A stretch of DNA of 64,000 bases, from assembly GCA_963834135.1 (NCBI GenBank), contig CAWIAN010000010.1, forward strand, positions 124,001 through 188,000. Direction: 5' to 3'. This stretch comes from Bog-257 sp963834135 (GTDB taxonomy: Bacteria > Acidobacteriota > Terriglobia > Terriglobales > Acidobacteriaceae). Position 1 is the stretch's first letter. The number at the start of each line of letters is the position of its first letter. Of this stretch, positions 8,574 through 16,949 are shown one piece after another. Position numbers and translations under genes: made by a program. The notes under the pieces are model-generated. The model did no database searches and was not told the origin of the DNA. It saw nothing but the letters and a program-made list of their open reading frames with translations.

Positions 8574-9373
8574 TAGCTTGCGACCGCCGATTGTGTGAGC
8601 AAGTCACGCAAGGCCTCACCCGGACGCGGCGCGCGCATAAGCGATTCGCCGATCAGGAAGGCATCGAATCCCGCCTGGCGCAGCCTGGCAATGTCGTCGC
8701 GGGTTTCGATTCCGCTCTCCGCCACCTTCACTACGCCGGCGGGCATGCGCGAGGCCAGTTGCAGCGACGTGTTGAGGTCGACCTGGAAGGTGTGCAGGTT
8801 GCGATTGTTCACGCCGATCAGATCGAAGCCGGCGTCGACGGCGCGCCACATCTCCTCTCCATCGTGTACCTCGCAGAGGACGTCGAGCTGAAGTTCTCCG
8901 GCGCGTGAGCGCAGGCTGCTCAATTCCTCGTTGCTAAGAGCGGCAACGATGAGGAGGATGGCGTCGGCACCGTAAGCGCGTGCCTGCAGGATCTGGAAGT
9001 CGTCGACGATGAAATCTTTCCGCAGACAGGGAAGACCGGTGGCCGACGATGCGATCTGGAGATTATGAAGCGAGCCCTGGAAGTAATGTTCGTCGGTCAG
9101 GACGGACAGCGCGGTAGCGCCTCCGGCCTCAAGCTCGGCGGCCAGCTCGGCCACGGGAAAGTCGGCGCGGATCAGCCCCTTCGAAGGGGAGGCTTTCTTC
9201 AACTCGGCGATGACGGCCACTCCGGCGGCCGATTTCTTCTTTAGGGCGCCACGAAAGCCACGCGGCTGATGACGTTCGGCCGCCTCGCGCAGGGCGCGCA
9301 GATCAGCCGCGGCTTTGGAAGTAGTAATGCTGCGCCGCGCTGAGGCTACGATTTCTTCCAGCTTGGTGGGCAT
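8573..9373 (-). CDS. trpC: Indole-3-glycerol phosphate synthase
   Basis: Closes the indole ring from CdRP. Beta/alpha-barrel motifs are in order: VIAELKKASPSKG with catalytic Glu and Lys, LRKDFI, CEVHD, GVNNRNL, VAESGI and LIGESLM. I start at ATG 9373 (MPTKLEEIVA), giving 266 residues, the family norm. The frame is open to 9487, but the extra residues do not resemble the family and lie over a partial repeat. It is the first gene of the visible cluster. trpE, trpG and trpD are not upstream of it in this window. Confidence 0.93.
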   Translation of the reverse strand: MPTKLEEIVASARRSITTSKAAADLRALREAAERHQPRGFRGALKKKSAAGVAVIAELKKASPSKGLIRADFPVAELAAELEAGGATALSVLTDEHYFQGSLHNLQIASSATGLPCLRKDFIVDDFQILQARAYGADAILLIVAALSNEELSSLRSRAGELQLDVLCEVHDGEEMWRAVDAGFDLIGVNNRNLHTFQVDLNTSLQLASRMPAGVVKVAESGIETRDDIARLRQAGFDAFLIGESLMRAPRPGEALRDLLTQSAVAS

Positions 9374-9477
9374 GGGGTTGTAGAAAGTATACCTGCTGTC
9401 GAAGGTAGCCCGTTGCGGGTAGAGGGGGCTCTCGACTGCGCGTCCTCCCGCCGCAAATTCGCGACGGAAGAGCAAAG

Positions 9478-9503
9478 GCGCGGACACTTCGCTCAGGATG
9501 ACG
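9478..9503. repeat. REP-like element, right end only
   Basis: The end segment ACTTCGCTCAGGATGACG matches the right end of the REP-like family, upstream of trpC and before the divergent TPR gene. Confidence 0.5.
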
Positions 9504-9682
9504 CTAGGTTGGGGAATGGTGCCTCAAGAAGGACGCGGCCAGGCACTGATTTGCTCCGCCAGGCACCGGAAAGTTGTAGCCGTATCAGGCAAAAACACTA
9601 TTTCCAATACGAGGGTCCTCGGGTACTCTGTCAGCTATCTTCAGAGACAGGCGGTAAGGATTTGGCGCCACATCTCGATTCC

Positions 9683-12199
9683 ATGGGCAGGGTGGCCCGT
9701 GGCAAAGCTAAGTTTGTCGTCACTCAGCTTCTGAGCCTTGCGATTGTATCCGGCAGTGCAGCGTCTGCGCAGGAGACTACGCTTGCGCGCCTCAATCGCG
9801 AGAGCAGCGCCGATCTCCCTCACACCAGCATCAGCAATACCTGGAACGCTCCACACGCGTCGCATTCGGGCCGATCGACTACGTTGACGGAGAGTGTGGT
9901 GTCGCGCGCGGCGGCGAATGCGTTGTTTGTGCGGTCAGACCTTGATCGCGCGCGCACGCTGGCGGCGCAGGCATTGCACCGTAATACGAAGGACGCTGAG
10001 GCGCTCTTTGTTCGCATGGAGGTTTCCGCGATGGAGTTGGACACCGCGCCCATGCTGGATGCGGCGATGCAGCTATGCGAGGCAGGAGAGGCGTCGCCCG
10101 GCGATCCACGAGTTCAGCTGGCGGCTACGCGCCTGCGGGAGGCGGCCGCGAACACTCCGGTGTTTCGGGCGGCGATTCCGCGAATCAAGGCATTACTGGC
10201 GAATTCGCAGCAGGCGTGGCCTGATTTGCACGCAGCCCTGCTGCAAGCGGCGATGGACGGAGCGCCGGGTCTCGATCCCTACGCGGTTTCCCGGTCGGGG
10301 GGCATCCTGACGGATTGGCGGATCGTCGGCCCGCTGGAGCGGCGTCCGTTGGATGTCGAAGATTCCATTTCCAACTTCGGCGATCTTTCGCAGGCGCTCT
10401 ATCAGAATCGCGCCGTCGAGAATTTTCAGTTTCCCGATGGTCGCATTAGACTGCCGGATTACCTCTCGCATCATGGCACGTTCTTTGCGGCTGCACATTT
10501 TGGATCGATAACGAACGCGACCTGGCGTGTGGCTGCCGAAGGGGCGGCCAGCCTGGAGATTTATGTCGACGGCAAGCCGGTGCTGCGGGACTCCAACCGG
10601 AGCGGCATAGGCCGCAATACATTCGAAGCCTCGTCGGGACCACATCGTGTACTGGTGAAGTTCACGCGGGCGGCCACGCCACTGCGAGTGACGATCACGC
10701 CGGTGGAGGATGTGGTGCGTCCACGATTGCCGCTGGCGGCTTCCGCGCAGGAGCTGGCTTATCTTTTGGCGGCTGGACATTATGCCGCCGCTGACTATGA
10801 TGACGCTGCCAGCCAGATCAATGCTGTTCCGTCGGCGAATGCATCGGCGGCACTTGAGTTTCTGCTTGCCGAGTCCACGCCACAAAGCTCGTCACAGAGT
10901 CTGACAGCGTGGGAGAGGCTGCATGTGCTAGCCCCCGCAGCTCTGGCGGCCGACAGTGCGTTGGCTAAGAGCGCGCTCAATCAGCATGACAGCGCTACCG
11001 CTCTGCGATTGGCGAATCAGGTTTTATCCGCGCAGCCCGGCAATGCGAAGGCTCTGGAGCTTGCCACCGATGCGCGTCGTGCGTCAATTGAGACAGCGCC
11101 GGGCGAAGCCGATCTTTGGACGCGTCAGGTTGCCGCCCATCCTTCGTGCAAGACGCTGCAAAATGCAGCCGCGTTTTATCGAGCTCGCGGTCAGGTCTCC
11201 GCTGCCCAATCTGTGCAGCGCAAACTCGACGGCTGCGCTCCAGAGTCGCTGGATTACGCGCGAATGCTTTCCCAGCAGGGAAGTCACGCCGAGGCGGCGC
11301 AGGCGTTACAGCAACTGGTGGCTGCCGCTCCGCTGAATCGCGCCGCACGACTGATGCTGGTCCGCGAGATGCAACTTGCGGGAGAGGATCGCGAGGCACA
11401 GCAGGCGGCGGCCGAGTGGCTGCATATCGCTCCGAATGCCGAGCGCTATCACAGGCTGGCGGCTGCCGGGTCGGATGAAGGATCGGCGGAGCAGGAAGAA
11501 GTTCTGTTCTATGCGCCCTACCGGCGGGACGCGTCGGCCATCGCTAACCACGGTACATCGGGCGGTGCCGCCGTCGAACTGCTGGACGATCACGTTGCTA
11601 TCTCGCGGCCGGACGGAAGCGTCTCGCTGTATGTTCACAGCACCACGCGGTTGGGATCGGAAGAAACCGCACAACAAGCTGCCAGCCTGATGGCTCCGCC
11701 AGGCGCCGAAGTGCTGACGCTTCGCGTTCTGCACGCCGATGGATCGGCTGACGATCTTTCTGATACGGCCACGAGCCCCGCGGTGGCGCCAATTCCCGGC
11801 GATCTTATCGATCAGGAGTACGTTATTCACTACGCCGGAGACGGCGGCATTCCCGAGCATCCCGAGGTATTCCAGTTTGTCTTTGGAAGCTTCAATGAGC
11901 AGGTGTTGAAGTCGCGCTTCGTGGTGCTGGTGCCGGCTGAACAGGCCGATCGCGGAGTAGTGATCGCCACCGGAGGCGCTCCGGCGATGACTGCGAGGAT
12001 TGTCAACGGAATGCTGCAGCGGGTGTGGTCAAGCGACAACGTCGGTCAGTCGCAGAGTGCTGAGGCGACCGCCCCTCGCAGTGGATTACCGATCGTGCGG
12101 GTGGTGGAGCAGGAGAACGGCTGGTCGGAACCCAGCAGCGCCGAACATCAACGCCGCATCGAGACGATCCATCCCGGGCCGCGCCCGGCGGACTCCTAG
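9683..12199 (+). CDS. Secreted TPR / DUF3857-like protein
   Basis: An approximately 838-residue secreted protein. I start at ATG 9683 because it opens a signal peptide (about 30 residues, ending SAASAQ). The frame runs open 270 bases further upstream over the trpC promoter and a repeat. The middle is made of helical TPR-like repeats rich in Ala (for example RTLAAQALHRNTKDAEALFVR) separated by a beta-rich jelly-roll-like segment (LEIYVDGKPVL). The last 230 residues resemble the DUF3857 domain: RRDASAI, VSLYVHSTTRLGS and QEYVIHYAG. DUF3857 is normally followed by a transglutaminase-like domain, which is absent here. The role is unknown, perhaps envelope assembly or substrate binding. Confidence 0.75.
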   Translation: MGRVARGKAKFVVTQLLSLAIVSGSAASAQETTLARLNRESSADLPHTSISNTWNAPHASHSGRSTTLTESVVSRAAANALFVRSDLDRARTLAAQALHRNTKDAEALFVRMEVSAMELDTAPMLDAAMQLCEAGEASPGDPRVQLAATRLREAAANTPVFRAAIPRIKALLANSQQAWPDLHAALLQAAMDGAPGLDPYAVSRSGGILTDWRIVGPLERRPLDVEDSISNFGDLSQALYQNRAVENFQFPDGRIRLPDYLSHHGTFFAAAHFGSITNATWRVAAEGAASLEIYVDGKPVLRDSNRSGIGRNTFEASSGPHRVLVKFTRAATPLRVTITPVEDVVRPRLPLAASAQELAYLLAAGHYAAADYDDAASQINAVPSANASAALEFLLAESTPQSSSQSLTAWERLHVLAPAALAADSALAKSALNQHDSATALRLANQVLSAQPGNAKALELATDARRASIETAPGEADLWTRQVAAHPSCKTLQNAAAFYRARGQVSAAQSVQRKLDGCAPESLDYARMLSQQGSHAEAAQALQQLVAAAPLNRAARLMLVREMQLAGEDREAQQAAAEWLHIAPNAERYHRLAAAGSDEGSAEQEEVLFYAPYRRDASAIANHGTSGGAAVELLDDHVAISRPDGSVSLYVHSTTRLGSEETAQQAASLMAPPGAEVLTLRVLHADGSADDLSDTATSPAVAPIPGDLIDQEYVIHYAGDGGIPEHPEVFQFVFGSFNEQVLKSRFVVLVPAEQADRGVVIATGGAPAMTARIVNGMLQRVWSSDNVGQSQSAEATAPRSGLPIVRVVEQENGWSEPSSAEHQRRIETIHPGPRPADS

Positions 12200-12207
12200 C
12201 TTCTCAC

Positions 12208-12498
12208 TTACGAGCCGTACTCAGAGCGGATGGTGCGCCAGGTATCAACGCTGCGGCGCTCGGCCTCTTCGGCGAAGTTCTCACCTAGTTTCTGCAGCGT
12301 TCCAAAGATCTGCATGCCCTTTTGCAGGTAGTCGGGCGCGTTCTCCCACACGGCTTCGAAGCGCTCGGGATATTCGGATGCCAGCACAGCCAATCCCGCG
12401 GCGGCGCAGGCCATGCCGACGGGCCGACGACCGGTAAGAATTAGAACCGCTCCCGCTCCAATCGATCCGAATACAAGTGCCTTCTTCCAGTTCTGCAT
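12208..12498 (-). CDS. Small conserved membrane protein
   Basis: Family not recognised. The 96-residue protein has a hydrophobic N-terminal hairpin (about residues 8-42, with a GRRP turn) and a charged helical C-terminal half. I place the start at ATG 12498. The Shine-Dalgarno GAGGTGA sits just upstream and covers the alternative GTG at 12504. It converges on the TPR gene with only eight bases between the stops. No function can be given. Confidence 0.65.
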   Translation of the reverse strand: MQNWKKALVFGSIGAGAVLILTGRRPVGMACAAAGLAVLASEYPERFEAVWENAPDYLQKGMQIFGTLQKLGENFAEEAERRSVDTWRTIRSEYGS

Positions 12499-12624
12499 AA
12501 TCACCTCAAAGTTAAGCCCGGTAAGTGTGAAATAACTTAGAACAATTCCGTCGCTCTCCTGTTGTATCAGGGGCGCTAATTACGAACACACATTGTAAGC
12601 CAGAGGAAAACCCGCGTCAGGCGC

Positions 12625-13392
12625 TTAGTTCTGGGCAGCAGCCGGAGCAGCAACCACCATCAGCAGCCAGCCACTGCCGCCGCGCAGGTCGATGTCTTTT
12701 GGCGAGCTCAGCACAATCTGACCGAGGGGAGCCGTAAGGCCGGTTTGCTCGAGCTTGGTGTGCTCGAAGCCATAGGCGCCGCAAGCTGTGGTTGAGAAAA
12801 TCCACAGGGCCTGCTGTGGGTTCGTTTTATCGCCGGCAGGACAGTCATCAACCTCAGGCAGCCGACCCCACACGCCCGAACCCGACCAGATACCGACCTT
12901 CCCTTGATCGGAACTGACATAGCCGCGGCCGCGAAATACGTACTCGCCACCGACCTGCTTGGTTACCCATGATTGCGAGCCTTCGTCGTCCGAGTTTGTG
13001 TCTACGGGCAGGCCCGCGGCGAAGACGCTCTGCGAGCTGGCGACGGCGCGCGCGCCCACATGCAGCGAAATGGTTTGGTGCTCATCCTGGAGCTGATCGA
13101 ACTGGAGGACGATGCGCGCTCCCGACGGCCCGGGCCGCGATACCGAGACCACGTGCCCGGTGACGTGCGATCCGGACTTGAGCTTGCCCTCGCCGATCAT
13201 CACTTCCTGCATCAGCTTGCCCTCGATTTTCTGGCCGGGCTTAGCGTTCTTAGCGTTCAGGGATGAGCCGAGCGTAACCGGCAGAGCGGTTCCCGGCGGT
13301 ATGTTTTGAGCGGATACAGCAACGGCAGAGCAGAGCAGTGCGAACGCTAGTCGTAAAAAGAGCATGAGAGAGAGGCGGATGCGATCGGCCAT
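12625..13392 (-). CDS. Secreted conserved protein of unknown function
   Basis: A 255-residue protein starting at ATG 13392, which opens a good signal peptide ending VAVSAQ. The frame stays open 72 bases upstream. The first half of the mature protein resembles a beta-barrel or SH3-like fold with the pattern ALPVTLGSSLNAKNAKPGQ-x-GKLMQEV, seen in several acidobacterial secreted proteins that appear to describe tunable 'conversion' proteins. I know no activity for them. Two Cys near residues 175-205 could form a disulphide. It is divergent from the GloVer gene, sharing about 340 bases of upstream DNA. Confidence 0.65.
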   Translation of the reverse strand: MADRIRLSLMLFLRLAFALLCSAVAVSAQNIPPGTALPVTLGSSLNAKNAKPGQKIEGKLMQEVMIGEGKLKSGSHVTGHVVSVSRPGPSGARIVLQFDQLQDEHQTISLHVGARAVASSQSVFAAGLPVDTNSDDEGSQSWVTKQVGGEYVFRGRGYVSSDQGKVGIWSGSGVWGRLPEVDDCPAGDKTNPQQALWIFSTTACGAYGFEHTKLEQTGLTAPLGQIVLSSPKDIDLRGGSGWLLMVVAAPAAAQN

Positions 13393-13734
13393 TCCGACCG
13401 TGCGATCAGAACGCGCAAACGGAATTCCGCAAACGAAAGCAGTATACAAAATTGATATTAACAACGGATGACAGGCGGGGAGCTAGCTCAAGCCGGGGAG
13501 TACACACCGACGGTACGTAGCGGAAATGTCTGGCATCCGCACAGGAATTAGGGTATAAGCATGACCAATCCAGGTATTCTCTAGCCGCGTCGTCTCCCTG
13601 CCTTTTTGGCGCGCTACCGTTTCGTATTTCTTTGGGCCCCATTTATTAACCAGTACCTGACTTCGAGCACCCGGCTGTCGGTTCGCACGACTTCGCCTGA
13701 CGTGCAAGCCGCGTAGTCGAATGGAGACATTGTC

Positions 13735-16092
13735 ATGCAGGGTTGTTTCAAAGTGTTGTTATGCCACGCGGCGATTCTGACTATGGCCGCGATTGGGCTG
13801 TCTGCGCAGACGTTGACCACGTTCGTAAACTTCGACGGAACCCACGGCGCTACCCCGGAATCCCCGGTCATCCAGGGGACTGATGGCAACTTCTACGGCA
13901 CGACCTACGGTGGCGGCGGAGGCGCCAGGGCCTACGGCACTATTTTCACCGTCACTGCCGGAGGGGCGTTGACCACGCTGCATAGCTTCAGTCTCACTGA
14001 CGGTGCGTCCCCTATCGGGGGACTGGTGGAGGGTAGCGACGGGAACTTCTATGGAACCACTTTGCAGGGAGGAACTCACCCTGGGGCCGGCACGGTCTTT
14101 GTAATCAGTGCGGGCGGCAGCTACAGCGTACTGCACAACTTCGCCGGAACCGATGGCGCTGGGCCCTATGGCGGACTGGTGCAAGGCACAGACGGGAACT
14201 TCTACGGGACAACCAGTAGCAACGGGCCGAACGGTTACGGAACGGTGTTCAAGATCACTCCGGCGGGTGTGTTGACCACGGTGTACAGCTTCAGCAGCAG
14301 TGACGGAGCCAACCCTTACGGCGCCCTGATCCTGGGTAGCGACGGAAATTTCTATGGCACAACGGTTGGTGGCGGAGTGAATGCCAACTGTGACGGCCTC
14401 GACGCGTGTGGCACCGTGTTCAAGATCACACCAGCGGGTGTCTTAACGACGCTGTACACGTTTTGTACCCAGACCGGTTGCGTGGATGGCGTGCGGCCTT
14501 ACGCCGGCCTGGTGCAAGCGAGCGACGGGAACTTTTACGGGACAACCTGGCAGGGCGGAGCGAACTGTTCCCCCGGCCTCAATGGTGGTTGTGGGACGGT
14601 GTTTAAAATCACGCCGACCGGCACTTTCACCAGCCTCTACAGCTTCTGCACGCAAGCCGACTGCACCGACGGCAAAAATCCCTTTTATGGCTCGCTAGTG
14701 CAGGCCAGCGATGGCAACCTTTATGGAACAACCTGGTTAGGCGGGATACATACAATTTGTTCGAATGGCTGTGGCACGATCTTCCGGATCACACCAGGCG
14801 GAAGTTTCACCACAGTGCACAGCTTCAACCACACTACCGACGGGGACATGCCGTTCGCGGGGATGATTCAAGCCACCGACGGCAATCTCTATGGAACGGC
14901 GTCATCGGGCGGAGGCCACGACGAAGGAACGATATATGCATTCAATCCGGGCATTCCGCCGACTCCGGTCCAGTTCGTACCGTTGACTCCGTGTCGCGTG
15001 GTCGACACACGCAACCCGGACGGCCCGTTCGGCGGGCCGTCAATCCAAGGCGGCACGGCGCGCAGCTTCGCTCTGCCACAAGGCGCCTGTAACATTCCCG
15101 ACAGCGCTGCTGTGTATTCACTCAACGTCACCGTTGTCCCCCACAGCCGGCTCGGATATCTGACCATCTGGCCGACGGGGCAGCCCCAGCCCGGGGTATC
15201 GACCATGAACTCCGATGGCCGCACCAAGGCGAATGCTGCGATCGTTCCGGCGGGGACCGGCGGCGCCGTGAGTGTTTATGTGTCCGACACGACCGACGTG
15301 TTGCTCGACATCAATGGCTACTTCACCTCGACAACGCCTGTATCAACTTACGAGTTCTATCCGTTGCCGCCATGCCGTCTGGTGGACACGCGCGGGCCCA
15401 ACGGTGGTCTCGGTGGCCCATTCTTACAGGGCGCCGTGGAGCGCGATTTTTCCCTGCTCGATAGTCCTTGCCTGCGAGGTCTGCCGCAACAGCCCCAGGC
15501 CTACTCGCTCAACTTCACCGTAATACCCAATCCGCCGGGGCAGCACCTGGGCTTTCTGACGGTGTGGCCTGCGGGCGGCGCGCAGCCTTCGGTCTCTACG
15601 CTGAACAACGGGACGGCGACCAACGTTGCGAATGCGGCAATTGTGCCTGCACCGCCTGATGGCCGCATCGCGGTTTATCCATCACAGAGCACCGATTTGC
15701 TGGTCGACATCAACGGCTATTTTGCGACAGCGGACACTGGCGGAATGCAGCTGTATCCGACAACCCCTTGCCGCGTGATCGATACTCGCAATGGAGGCGG
15801 TCAGCCGTTCAGTGGCGAACTTACGGTGAACGTGGTGGGCAGCGCCTGCGCGCCTTCGGTCAACGCTCAGGCATATGTGCTGAATGCTACGGTGATTCCG
15901 AGCGGACGTCTCGGCTTCCTGACGCTATGGCCCGACCAGCAGGCACAGCCCAACGTGTCGACGCTGAATGCTATCGACGGAGCGGTGACGTCAAACATGG
16001 CAATTGTGCCGACCGCGAACGGCTCGATTGACGCCTATGCCTCGCAGCTGACGCAGCTGATTCTGGATATTTCGGGATACTTCGCGCCGTGA
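13735..16092 (+). CDS. Secreted GloVer-repeat protein with three C-terminal repeat domains
   Basis: A 785-residue extracellular protein. After a signal peptide (to about residue 24, LSAQ) come seven copies of the glycine-rich GloVer repeat (TIGR03803 type). Each contains a DGNFYGTT or DGNLYGTT core followed by GTVFKI and a TLYSF-like strand, as in a beta-propeller (residues about 45-410). The remainder is three copies of a domain of about 120 residues marked by TPCRVVDTR at the start, LNVTV in the middle and a DINGYF end (about 415-535, 540-660, 670-785). Such proteins are abundant in soil bacteria and are assumed to be surface or secreted binding proteins. No enzyme motif is visible. ATG 13735 has GGAG 9 bases upstream. 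Confidence 0.85.
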   Translation: MQGCFKVLLCHAAILTMAAIGLSAQTLTTFVNFDGTHGATPESPVIQGTDGNFYGTTYGGGGGARAYGTIFTVTAGGALTTLHSFSLTDGASPIGGLVEGSDGNFYGTTLQGGTHPGAGTVFVISAGGSYSVLHNFAGTDGAGPYGGLVQGTDGNFYGTTSSNGPNGYGTVFKITPAGVLTTVYSFSSSDGANPYGALILGSDGNFYGTTVGGGVNANCDGLDACGTVFKITPAGVLTTLYTFCTQTGCVDGVRPYAGLVQASDGNFYGTTWQGGANCSPGLNGGCGTVFKITPTGTFTSLYSFCTQADCTDGKNPFYGSLVQASDGNLYGTTWLGGIHTICSNGCGTIFRITPGGSFTTVHSFNHTTDGDMPFAGMIQATDGNLYGTASSGGGHDEGTIYAFNPGIPPTPVQFVPLTPCRVVDTRNPDGPFGGPSIQGGTARSFALPQGACNIPDSAAVYSLNVTVVPHSRLGYLTIWPTGQPQPGVSTMNSDGRTKANAAIVPAGTGGAVSVYVSDTTDVLLDINGYFTSTTPVSTYEFYPLPPCRLVDTRGPNGGLGGPFLQGAVERDFSLLDSPCLRGLPQQPQAYSLNFTVIPNPPGQHLGFLTVWPAGGAQPSVSTLNNGTATNVANAAIVPAPPDGRIAVYPSQSTDLLVDINGYFATADTGGMQLYPTTPCRVIDTRNGGGQPFSGELTVNVVGSACAPSVNAQAYVLNATVIPSGRLGFLTLWPDQQAQPNVSTLNAIDGAVTSNMAIVPTANGSIDAYASQLTQLILDISGYFAP

Positions 16093-16136
16093 TGTTTGGA
16101 GGAAAGAAATAAGAGAGGGAAGAAAGGGGATCTGGA

Positions 16137-16263
16137 GTGAGACTATCCAATGGTTGTTGGGAATCTCACTCAGGTCCTCTTATGAGAGCCACGTCTCCCG
16201 GCGGCTCTCGACCAGTTGCAGCCGTACAGCCAGGTTTGGCTGTTTCGCTATTCCAGCTGCAAC
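16137..16263. terminator. Three consecutive hairpins between convergent genes
   Basis: Three hairpins fill the gap between the GloVer stop and the pilin stop. They are GTGAGA/TCTCAC (16137-16169), GAGAGCC/GGCTCTC (16184-16209), and a nested structure with outer GTTGCAGC/GCTGCAAC (16215-16263) and inner ACAGCCA/TGGCTGT (16226-16243). They probably act as two-way terminators, although only short T runs follow. Confidence 0.45.
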
Positions 16264-16277
16264 CGGCAAACTTGGGA

Positions 16278-16442
16278 CTAAGAGAGTTTCCCTGCGATCT
16301 TGCTGAACTCAGCGTTGATGCTGCTGGCGATCTTACCCATTCCTGTCAATGCCCCGAGTCCGATGATCAGCCCAATTAATGCGTACTCCACCAAATCCTG
16401 GCCAGATTCTTCCCTGTGAAGGGTCTTCAGTGCTGCAATCAT
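16278..16442 (-). CDS. Flp/Fap-type pilin subunit
   Basis: A 54-residue Flp pilin. It has a short positive leader, then the prepilin peptidase site G-QDLVEY with Glu at position +5, followed by a hydrophobic helix (ALIGLIIGLGALTG) and a short polar tail. Flp pilins are assembled by the Tad machinery into adhesive pili. ATG at 16440-16442 has a Shine-Dalgarno GAGGAG eight bases upstream. No tad or prepilin-peptidase genes lie in the window, so this is an orphan pilin gene whose secretion system must be elsewhere. It is shorter than most automatic gene-calling cut-offs and easily missed. Confidence 0.88.
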   Translation of the reverse strand: MIAALKTLHREESGQDLVEYALIGLIIGLGALTGMGKIASSINAEFSKIAGKLS

Positions 16443-16701
16443 TTGTGATCTCCTCAATGGTTTGCCGCTGAGCGGGTAAGTGGCGCGCTGTGCGGCTGCT
16501 TGAACTGGGCACTACGTTACTTGCCTGGTAGTGCAACTACAAGACCACTGAGGGCCACATTGTGGGATAGCACGTCTCGGCTAGAGAAGAAAGGACTAAT
16601 GAGCCTTCCAAATTACTGAAAGGAAATGGAGCACAAACCCCAACTTGAAAGGCAGGACACCCTCGGCGAGATAAAACGGTTGCGGATAGCAAAGGTGATT
16701 C

Positions 16702-16778
16702 TGGTGCGCCCGGAGAGATTCGAACTCCCGACCTAACGCTCCGGAGGCGTTCGCTCTATCCAGCTGAGCTACGGGCGC
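16702..16778 (-). tRNA. tRNA-Arg, anticodon CCG
   Basis: A cloverleaf can be drawn on the minus strand. The acceptor stem is GCGCCCG/CGGGCGC, the D arm contains AGCTCAGCTGGATAGAGC, the anticodon loop is CTCCGGA (anticodon CCG), and the T arm contains GTTCGAATC. The A discriminator is followed by an encoded CCA. It reads CGG arginine codons. Confidence 0.95.
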
Positions 16779-16949
16779 ACTCCCAAAATTATACACGCGC
16801 GCCGAATCGGCTGAGAGCGCGAGTGACTACCGCCTCACCGCAGCGTTATCCGCGAACCTGACCTGGCAACAACTCGTATCACTCGTGACGGCCTGTGTTG
16901 GTATCCGCAGGCTGCTATGCTTCTGCTCTTGAAAGTCTTTGGAGAGATC

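Noticed and set aside
9374..9500. trp leader peptide, T-box or attenuator upstream of trpC
   Set aside because: No Trp-rich short frame, T-box core or competing hairpins could be found.
9413..9682. N-terminal extension of the TPR protein
   Set aside because: It crosses a REP-like end and the trpC upstream region and would bury the signal peptide beginning at 9683.
11306..11860. 184-residue minus-strand frame inside the TPR gene
   Set aside because: Antisense shadow with no start signal or motif.
13465..13734. Riboswitch upstream of the GloVer gene
   Set aside because: No conserved c-di-GMP or other aptamer motif could be recognised by eye; only ordinary upstream DNA.
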